Shown here: in pieces, positions 56,329 to 64,000 of the stretch
How the letters are laid out: every line of letters starts with the position of its first letter
Position numbering within the stretch: the stretch's first letter is position 1
From: Armillaria gallica
Taxonomy: Eukaryota > Basidiomycota > Agaricomycetes > Agaricales > Physalacriaceae
Direction of reading: 5' to 3'
Assembly: GCA_037576215.1 (NCBI GenBank)
Contig: JBANDB010000001.1
Location: 3,038,001 to 3,102,000 of the forward strand
DNA length: 64,000 nucleotides
The notes under the pieces: model-generated
Told to the model about the DNA's origin: nothing
The model's input: only the letters and a program-made list of their open reading frames with translations
The model's database searches: none
Translations under genes and position numbers: made by a program

Positions 56329-56637
56329 ATGTCGGTGCCCATCGAATACTGCGATTCCATGACCCCTGAGCCTTATGTGTTGGCCCTGACCCTGCCTAGC
56401 CTTTCCTTTGAAGATTATGAGGCATTGATTAATGAATGGAACACCATGGAGGAGCGATACAACGAAGCCGTTAGTTGTCACAACAGCTGGAAGACCACAA
56501 AGGCAAAGGAAGTGCGAGCAGAGAAACTGAAGCAGGATAGACTGGTGCATCAGCTTAAGGTGGAGGCTCTGAAAAAGGAGGAGGAGGTGGTGGAGAGGAA
56601 GGCAGAAGAGAAGAGGCAGGAGGACAAGTGGCTCCGG
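56329..56637 (+). pseudogene. accessory coiled-coil gene, decayed copy, N-terminal half
   Basis: Starts with ATG at 56329 (MSVPIEYCDSMTPEPYVLAL) and follows the N-terminal 100 residues of the 41481-43216 gene, with a matching coiled coil (KLKQDRLVHQLKVEALKKEE). Homology stops near 56637 at CTCCGG. The frame continues open to 57048, but those residues (for example RLPNHLFAIEDSAG) have no counterpart in the intact gene and belong to inserted DNA. Many codon differences are CpG to TpG/CpA. Confidence 0.75.
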
Positions 56638-56639
56638 TG

Positions 56640-57950
56640 TCATGCCTGCAGCGTGTCTAAGGGTGTAATTTTGCAAAATGTCATACCTTACACTTTAGTA
56701 ATGCAGAGGCATTGCGAGCGGGCTGACAGTGCAAGTGGCATGCGAAGAAGCAAGGTCACCAAGGTAGAGAGCTCTATAACAGAAAAAGAAGCAATGGGAT
56801 TAAAACATAAGGACTTTGTCATTGCACTGTACCTTACGGGCATGCATGGCAACAAGGCTGAAGGGCAAGCTAGATTGCCAAACCACCTGTTTGCAATAGA
56901 GGACTCAGCTGGAGTGGGATGTGCTTGTATGCAGGCTGAGGCTAATTTAGATAATGACGCGTTTGTAATCTATGATGCGTGGTCCCTGGAGATCTGGAAA
57001 AATGATATCATGCATGGGGTAATCAAGAGAACCCTAGGCATGGCCTAGAAACAGGCTTCGGCCGATGGAAGTAGCAAGCGGACTGGAAAGCTGAGGCATT
57101 TCTTGGTTACTGAGTCTAGAACATGATGCTGTCACCTTCGGAGCAGACCCAAAAGCCAAATACAAAGTGTGATTGGTGATCAAGAATTAAGCAGCTATTG
57201 AGTGCATGCTCGCGAGCTACTCTGCTAGGGCAAGCGACGTAGACATCACTTAGCTCTTTGAGGATACTAAAAAGAGGAACAAGTGGTGCGCTGCCTAGAG
57301 CGCTGGGCCAACTCGGATGAGGGATACCTGGCCGAAAAAGAAGTAAATTACTAAAAATCCATTTGTAACAATCAATCTTCCATAGTATAAGTAGAGTAGA
57401 TTTTCATGTATTAAAAGCAAGATACCTACCCCCCACATACAGTAATAAAGTTTCAGTTTGGATCTGGACTTGTTGCGACACGTAAGAGTTAGTAGCTTCG
57501 AGTCTTGGCTAGAACGCAAGTTTAGCAAGCTCACAGAGAAATAGAACAAGAGAAACATTTTGGATAAAAACTTCGATTTACTTGAGATAAGAAAGAGATT
57601 CAGGGCAGTGACGCTGCACCCACCCCATGCTGTACAGAATGCTCTTTGACCATGCTAATCAGCATTGAGACCAAATTGCATATTCAATGCTAATTGGTAC
57701 AGGCAATTATTGGGCCATATATGACTGGCTTGCACTGCTAGTTCATACACTGCCACATCCCATTCTGGCCAACTGGTTCATTTTGAGTGCCAGTTGCAGG
57801 TTCAGCTCAGTTTCCTGGACCTGTGCTCACTGGTTGGGTTGGGAAAAAAGTGAATGAGACATTAAAAATATATTCAAAGCCATATCAGGATATGGCCTGA
57901 TGTCATGCAGCCAAGAGAGGATGGATTCAATGTCAAATGTTTGGATAACC
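56640..57950. other. left part of the DNA inserted into the accessory gene copy; no identified gene
   Basis: An open stretch of about 135 codons continues from the accessory frame to TAG 57046-57048 and reads like a coding remnant (GVGCACMQAEANLDNDAFVI), family unknown. The rest, to 57950, has nothing recognisable. Confidence 0.4.
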
Positions 57951-58072
57951 TTTTTTTTTTTGACAAAAATGAAATATGCACTAGGAAAACAGTTGTACTC
58001 TATTAGGATTGAACCCTTACTACCTTGTTACTCTTAAAGGCAGACAAATTAACCATTACACCAAAGGGCCAT
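57951..58072 (-). mobile_element. tRNA-derived SINE-like unit or tRNA-Glu-type pseudogene
   Basis: The minus strand begins GGCCCTTTGGTGTAATGG (A box TGGTGTAATGG) and has GTCTGCCTTTAAG, where tRNA-Glu has GTCTGCCTTTCA. It also contains a B box GGGTTCAATCC (GGTTCGANTCC with CpG changed to CpA), and ends in a run of about 11 A. The 3' half does not pair with the acceptor, so it is not a working tRNA. A tRNA head with a short body and an A tail fits a small SINE. Confidence 0.5.
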
Positions 58073-58439
58073 AGATATAATACATAATGAATACCATACA
58101 TACGGTCCGGTGGTGAATATTATAAAAATAAAAAAAAGGATACCCATGTAACTGGGCACTGTGAGCCTGCGTGTTGACAGAGAGCATTGTGTGTGTCATC
58201 AACGACAATTTGATGTCCCTCCACGTCTAAGCCAGTGGTTTCCAGGTGGGCAAGCGGGACAGGGCGCGGTTGGGATGAGAAAAAGGGGTGGAGAGGTGTT
58301 AGTGCTCATTTGATGGCGATGGCGTGGTCTGAGTGGGGAGAGGATCTCACTGTTAGATTATCCAATCTCGAAAACGGGGAGAGCAAGGTCTGTGTGGTGG
58401 CCGCTACGCTGTAGGGGTAGGTACAGGGCAGGATAGGTG

Positions 58440-59290
58440 GGGATGGGGATGGGGTATCGACACCTGGCAACGGGGGCATTGTGGGCACTGGTGCACACCA
58501 GAGTCATGTTACCCCACCCCAATAATAGGGGATGCATGACTCTGGAGTGACTGGGATGTGTGGGTGGAGTGGGGGACCTTGATGTTGGAATTGGGTGGGG
58601 TGGGTGGTGGTGGGCAGGAAAAATACCATACGTCCATAATTCTTAGCGTGTTCGTTGTGCCCATGGGTCTTTCTAAGATGCTGAAAAGTGCTTGTTCATC
58701 GTTGCTGTCATTCGGCGTCGGTGTCCTGATCTTTACCCCGCCATCCCGCTTGATGCCTCCCACCCTCCTAGATCATCTGTTTCCCTTCTCCTTCTGGGTG
58801 AACCCTCCACAGGACAACACCAGGGCACCACTTCACAGTATAAATCCACCCGTCCCCATAGTCGTCCTTGCCGTCGTGCTCAGTGTTGCTGTCCTCGTGG
58901 TCGGTTGTGCACTTCATAGGCCCTCCCGTGCCGAGATGGGGGCTGATATCGAATCCCTGGACATATTTTACACCATTGTGGGTGGCAGAATTCGTGTGCA
59001 GCAGCGATTGGCCCCAATTTCGCTGTTGAGGGCACTGGGGTGGCGGCATTGCGAATTTGGGTCATCTCCGTGGCTCCTGGCAGGTCTCAGCGGGTAATTT
59101 TGGCATCGGCGAGCGTCATGGTCTCCAGGACTCTCGTTTGAGACAATGTCATATGCTACCACCTCATTCGAGGGCTTACATGGGTGGTGGTGGGGGACAC
59201 ATGCAATCTGGGGCTCTTGGGGCTGCCAGATGCGATAAAAAGACCTGAAAGAAAGTAATTAGCAATGAAAATAAATGAAACATACCTTGC
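58440..59290 (+). repeat. dispersed repeat family, copy C
   Basis: Best preserved of the three copies. A frame at 58558-59097 (179 codons) includes a hydrophobic IVVLAVVLSVAVLVVGCAL segment followed by HRPSRAEMGADIESLDIFYT. GAGGGCTTAC lies at 59171, GCTCTTGGGGC at 59213 and AAAAAGACCTGAAA at 59239. CpG is less depleted here than in copy B. The protein family is unknown to me. Confidence 0.6.
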
Positions 59291-61340
59291 TATGAAAATA
59301 GTGCACTATTTGCGTGCTATGTGGGCGTTGAGGCGAGACGTCATGGTGGTGTGTGGGCAAAAAAGAAGACGCACAGCCACTCGATCACTCTATGGATTTA
59401 CGGTCCAGCATGATCGAGCAAATGGAATTGACACTCGGGTTGCATCCCCTGCTCGACTCTGGCACTCCGAAGTCCTGGAAATCATCGGAATATAGTCTAG
59501 TGTTGTTTAAAAGTATATGTATGTCATTTTGAGCATAATAAATACATTGAATTGTTGTTAAAATGCATTTTACTGTCCAAAATCCGCATTTTTAGACATT
59601 CTGTTAGCATATACCGTGTATCTGTAGTTCCCTGAACCTTCCTACAGAGTCAGATGTGTTCCATAAGTAACAATACACATCTTACTTTCCAACAAAAGTG
59701 TCCAATCCATGGCGATCTTGTAGAGCACACGTTGTTATCCACATTATTGCTTGGGTCACACAATGCACTAATCTGCAGTGTTCTCATTTCCTGTACATTC
59801 GTCTGACCAAAACTCATCGGTGCCAGGGTAGGTAAAATTTGAACCCAAGAACAGTATTAATGAGTATAGAACATAGTTTTGTAGTGAATTCACTCTAATT
59901 TGAATGTGTACTGTGGGATATAGCCCTCAAACTGAGGGGGTAAAGATGGATTTCTCATCATTATTCACATATAATGATCCATAGGAAGTAAATAATGGTG
60001 TGGAAAGTTATCTGTAAGATGAAAATTAATCAATAGACACTATCCGTTGTACTTTTGGAAGCCAGAAGAGCTTCGCGACGGTACAATTTATGAGGCATTG
60101 TGCAATGCACCCATATTCACAGTGATCCGGCAAACTCCAGAGTCATCGAAATATGGTGTTTTCACTGACTAGATGTGCATTACAAAGCTACAATAAGGTG
60201 GAGAAAGGATATCCAAGTCTCATACATGTGCTACATTAAAATTAAGGGTGATATACCGTCTGCTATCCCCATATTTCTGCCTGTTTTAAAAATGTAGAGG
60301 CTACCAGATTGGGAATGATATATTCCCACAGTATGTACATCCAAGCGCGTGTGAGCACATCCAGCCAATGTAGGCTGTGGGTGGCCACGGAAGTGATGCT
60401 AGAATATGAAATATATTTTTTAGAATCTGGAAATTTTTTTTGGGACCCAGGCAATGAGCGGGAGGGCAGGAATTCCAATGCTGCATGAGCCAGTGCCCAA
60501 ACCAACTATTTTGTGGATTAGCTAATGCGCTGCCCTATTGCCCAAAATGGCTGCTTTGGCTATTAGCATTGATTTTGCAATCAGGTCCTTTGCTAATCAG
60601 CATGGATATTTGCCCAAATTCTACAGCATGGCTTGCTGTGCCCATCTTGAGAGTTTGCTGAGATAAATCTGAGAGAAAAGCTCTGTTCCTTTTCTGGTTC
60701 AGTGTAAAAAGAGAATTTGTGTTGTGTCGGCCTCTGTGTAGGTCTAGAAGTAGTTGCAAGGGAATCAGCCAGCTTGAGCTGTTCTAGCAGTTGCACGAAG
60801 TGTGACAGGTGTGTGCAGTTGGACCTCGTGGCACCATTGTTAGGGCGAGCACACTGTGTGTGAGGACTTGCGGGGACGGTTCTGAAAGTAATTAAGACTT
60901 GAGTGGGAGTGCTGAGGGCCTCCATCGTGACGAGTTTGGAAGTCAGGTTTAGCCACTAAGAGAAAGGCGGCGTCGTGCGCAGATTAGATCTAGCAGCGAG
61001 TTGTACTTAGCGAGCTCACTGACCGAACTTGGTCAACTTGCGGATCTGCATATCCATGTGTTCTGGCTATTGAAATATATTTTGCCTTGAGGGTTGCATG
61101 GTTCACCGTGCTCTCTTGTAAAAAGCTCCGAAGAGCTAGAGAATTTGAGACTAGCTTGAAAATACTATGTTGTTGCGCATATTGTTCTAGTGAGCTCACT
61201 GAGAGAAATTGGGATACTGTCGGTGCGCAAGTAGAATTAAAATCCTTGCTCCCCTCCGCACTTAAGGAGATTGTGTGTGTATGTGTTTAGTGGGGTTGAG
61301 TTGAGTTTGGTGTGTGTTCACGCTAGGCCATGCTCAGTTT
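59291..61340. other. no recognisable gene
   Basis: Right part of the DNA inserted between the two halves of the accessory gene copy. Short minus frames near 60263-60925 lack motifs. A GTGAGCTCACTGA-type block near 61190 repeats AGCGAGCTCACTGA near 61010. Confidence 0.4.
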
Positions 61341-61344
61341 CACG

Positions 61345-61868
61345 GGTGCCTGTCACCAGCCTCGTCACCAGCTGGAGGCCAAGAAGGCAGTGAGGGAGTG
61401 AAAGGAGAGGGAGGATGCTGTGGAGCATCAGAGGCTGGAAGACTTGGAGGCCAAGGAGAAGGAGAAGGAGAAGGAGGATGAGGTGAATGAGTTGGTGTTG
61501 AAGGCTGCTGGTGCTCTGTCTGCAAGTGACAGAGACTCTGAAGTGGATCCAACAGATCCAAAAACAGCTGCTGTAGCTGAGCTGAGAAGGAAACGGGTGA
61601 TTGCCAGGGGCAAGAAAAAGGTGGAAACCATGGAACCTGGAAAACGTAAGTTCCAATCTGCAAGCATGGTGGAGGATAGTGGGGAAGAGGGTGGGGGCGC
61701 ATCAGCAGGGCTGTCGTCCCCTAAGCATCTGAGAACTGAGCCTGCACCCCAGGCACAAGATAAGGTTTTGGCTAGCAATGGTACATGGCACCGTTGGATT
61801 ACCGTTCCATTTGTTGACTTGTCATAGCACATTGTGCCAAATGTCGGGCAGATAAAGCAGCCTGTTTC
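61345..61868 (+). pseudogene. accessory coiled-coil gene, decayed copy, C-terminal half of exon 1
   Basis: Homology to the intact gene resumes near 61362 with CAGCTGGAGGCC and has an in-frame TGA soon after (61397-61399). It continues through EHQRLEDLEAKEKEKEKEDE, ELVLKAAGALSASDRDSE and EPGKRKFQSASMVEDSG to VLASNGTWHRW, the counterpart of the exon-intron border. Then CAKCRADKAACF begins the zinc cluster. Homology ends exactly at GCCTGTTTC (61860-61868), where an LTR starts. The zinc cluster and second coiled coil should resume beyond the right edge, after the inserted element. Confidence 0.8.
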
Positions 61869-62244
61869 TGTTATGGTCGGACTCAGGAATAACAATCAAG
61901 GCGACCAAAGGCTGCTTCGCGTTCGGGCAGTCACCTAAGGTACCATTGTTGCTACAGCAAGGCGGTATAACACTTAGACTCTCGGCGAGCAAAATGGAGT
62001 AAAGTCCGGTGTATAGAAACTTAGCTCAAAGCTAGGGTACAAGCATGTAGACTAGCTTACTTATATACAGTTCATCTGGTTCTAAATATATATGTGTCCA
62101 TCTGTCAAGCAGGTGTCAGGTTGTATGGAAGTTGACTGGTTATCATGCGTCCTGGTGAAAATGTTGAAGTCGTACGATTTGGCGCTGGTCAGCCAAGGTG
62201 CCGAGACAAGATAAGATAAGCAAAAAAGTGAATAAATCGTAACA
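61869..62244 (-). mobile_element. 3' LTR of a second Ty3/gypsy element
   Basis: 376 bp on the minus strand from TGTTACGATT to CATAACA, with TGTTA/TAACA ends. A TGTATATAAGTAAGC box (near 62065) fits a TATA element. The five bases beyond its end are GTTTC (61864-61868), the expected target duplication. It lies directly after a polypurine tract (AACAAGGGGGTAA, 62245-62257). Confidence 0.82.
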
Positions 62245-62257
62245 TTACCCCCTTGTT
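62245..62257 (-). promoter_or_regulatory. polypurine tract of the second gypsy element
   Basis: AACAAGGGGGTAA on the minus strand, immediately before TGTTACG. Confidence 0.75.
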
Positions 62258-62327
62258 AAGGCAGGCATCCCGACTGCTGTTAATCTTCGTCTCCCGTTAG
62301 TGGATCTTCTTTTAATGACTCGTTCTC

Positions 62328-64000
62328 CTAATATTCTTGAACAAGGTGGCCCCACAAGTCTTCTGGGGGGTCCTTAACCCGTTTCTGTTTCCCGTCTAGG
62401 CGCTGAGCCAGGTAGGAGACCACTCTGTTGTCCGAGTACTCATGATCTAGGATTATGGTGACACGCTTGTTTTCTTGTGGTGTTACGATTTTCGGTATGT
62501 CGACGCAGCGTATGCTGCTGGTCTTGTCTTCATACTCTTTGATCGCCTCCTGCACGTTTCCCATTTCCTCATCTCTAACCCAAGAGTTGTGCTCTCGTGT
62601 CCATCCTTTCCATTTGACGAAGTAGTCGATGACTCTTCATGACCTCTGTCCTCGTTTTCCACAGATAGTATGTGGTCAGGAATCGAGGACTTCTTCAATT
62701 TCGTATTCTTCTTCATCTTCGATGAGGTCAGGAGGAGGTGGTGGCGGGAGTTCCTGGTTAGGGAATGCCGGTGGTACGAACAGGGTTAACAGCTTCTCAT
62801 TGAAGCATGGGTGAATCTTCCAGTGGGGCGGCAGCTTTAGCTTGTAAGCGCTGGTGCCGGCTTTGTCAATGATCAGGAAGGGACCGATGCGCTTGTCATC
62901 AAGCTTCTTCTTTGGTCATGGAAGGTGAAGGTTCACGGCGTTGAGCCATACACGATCACCAATCTGGTAAGGATGGGCGGTGCGCTTCCTTTTATCATAC
63001 TGGGCTTTCATCCTTCCAGCAGCGTCTTCGAGTGCTTTTTGGGTTTCAGCATAGACAGTAGTCATGTTCTTGACGAAGTTTTCGGCAGTGGGGTTTGAGA
63101 ATGGTGATGATCTGGGGGAGTCGGGGAGGATCCTAGGGTGACGACCATAGAGGACCATGAACGGACTTTTGCTGGTCGCGCTATGAACTCGGTTGTTGTG
63201 CGTGAATTCGGTGAGTGGGAGCCAATCGCTCCAGTCAGTTTGTCGATAAGAGATGAAGATGTGCAGGTATTTTTTGATCTCTTGGTTGACTCGTTCGGTC
63301 TGTCCATCCATCTGTGGGTGAAAGGCCATGGAGGCATTCGGGGTGATGTCGAGCATTCGGTAAAGTTCCTTCATGAACTTCGAGACAAACTGTGGGCCGC
63401 AGTCAGAAATGACTACTTGTGGCATGCCATGGCACGCATAGACATGGTCGTGGAGGATTTGGGCCCAGCCTTCTGCTGAGAGTTCGACATTGCAGGTGAC
63501 AGGGATTATGGCTTTAGAAAACCTGTCAACAATCATTAGAAGGGCATCATGCCCATTCGAGTCGGGGAGTCCAGTGACCATGTCCATGGAAATGTGGGTC
63601 CATGGGCCGACTGGGACTTTGTTCGGGTGAAGTGGCATGGCCTTTGCTTGAGTGCTGCTCTTCATGCGCTGACACGTTTCGCATCCTTTGATGTATGCCT
63701 TGATGTCCTTCTTCATCTTTGGCCACCAATACTCTCTGAGGACTAGCTCCTTTGTCTTCTCGATTCCAGGGTGTCTGGCCAGGATGTGGTTGTGACTGTT
63801 CGCTATGATCTCGCCCCGTAACATCTTCTTGCGGGGTACATAGATCCTTCCATCATAGTGAAGCAGTCCACCTTGGCGGCTGATGCCTCATTTGTGGTTG
63901 AGGGACATGGCGATACTGTCATCCCACAACTCCTCCTGTCGCATAGCTTCTTCTACTCATTGGTGAACTTCACTGGTAGTGGGCATGACAAGGGCGTGGA
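62328..64000 (-). pseudogene. pol: Ty3/gypsy Pol (integrase and chromodomain), partial, with CpG-type stops
   Basis: One minus-strand frame runs through the window edge to TAA 62328-62330. It contains the integrase zinc domain (NSHNHILARHPG with CETCQRMK) and the core with HISMDMVTGLPDSNG (Asp), VVISDCGPQFVSKF (Asp) and MDGQTERVNQEIKKYL (Glu). The C-terminal part (HPYQIGDRVWL, HWKIHPCFNEKLL) and a chromodomain with YFVKWKGWTREHNSWV follow. In that frame there are five TGA codons: 63957-63959, 63888-63890, 62916-62918, 62676-62678 and 62637-62639. Each is what CGA would become by C-to-T change at CpG. ISDCG in place of the usual ISDRG is a sixth such change. No frameshift was seen, so point mutation alone inactivated it. 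Protease and reverse transcriptase would lie beyond 64000. Confidence 0.85.

Noticed and set aside
57980..58072. Functional tRNA gene
   Set aside because: The 3' half does not pair with the 5' acceptor stem and the anticodon arm is disrupted.
61420..61827. Stand-alone gene of 135 codons
   Set aside because: It is the C-terminal part of exon 1 of the decayed accessory gene, preceded by an in-frame TGA and cut by an LTR.

Overview
The window looks like a transposon-rich, gene-poor stretch of a basidiomycete genome, most likely a mushroom-forming agaricomycete. The evidence is very short introns (about 40-65 bp) with GT..AG ends, transposon proteins of agaricomycete type, and a tandem family of hydrophobic seven-segment membrane proteins of a kind I associate with that class. 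No bacterial-style operon, CRISPR array, rRNA or intact tRNA was found. The genes are multi-exon, so single open frames give only fragments; I rebuilt gene models by hand from splice sites shared between paralogues.

Layout. 1-9.3 kb: decayed sequence with a carboxylesterase fragment (about 2.2-2.6 kb), a dispersed repeat, and an inverted repeat whose arms carry peptidase-like fragments (6.3-7.25 kb). 9.3-29.6 kb: a minus-strand array of seven copies of one seven-exon gene. The copies belong to two subfamilies that alternate A-B-A-B-A-B-A, so a two-gene unit of about 6.2-6.5 kb was amplified. Copies 1, 3, 5, 6 and 7 read as intact or nearly so; copies 2 and 4 are broken. A solo LTR sits in one linker. 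30-33.2 kb: a segment duplicated at 51-52.3 kb, then a divergent eighth copy. 34-36 kb: CpG-poor transposon debris. 36-43.5 kb: a CpG-rich Ty3/gypsy element with gag, pol (one frameshift) and, between pol and the 3' LTR, an antisense two-exon gene for a coiled-coil protein with a Zn2Cys6-like cluster. 43.6-44.9 kb: a ninth seven-segment gene, intact but CpG-depleted.

45-52 kb: low-copy decayed sequence with a promoter-only remnant, a direct repeat pair, a NAPE-PLD-like pseudogene and a tenth, truncated family member. 52-62 kb: CpG-poor nested transposons, including an hAT-type MITE with a perfect 8-bp target duplication, a Tc1/mariner-like transposase fragment, a tRNA-derived SINE-like unit and a decayed second copy of the gypsy accessory gene. 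That copy is split by about 4.7 kb and then cut by another gypsy element whose 3' LTR starts at 62244 and which runs off the right edge.

Two stories dominate. One is a lineage-specific membrane-protein gene array kept by unequal duplication and partly pseudogenised. The other is a retrotransposon family carrying an antisense DNA-binding-type gene, with young CpG-rich and old CpG-depleted copies in the same window. CGA-to-TGA stops and Arg-to-Cys/Trp changes point to cytosine-methylation-driven (RIP-like) decay.
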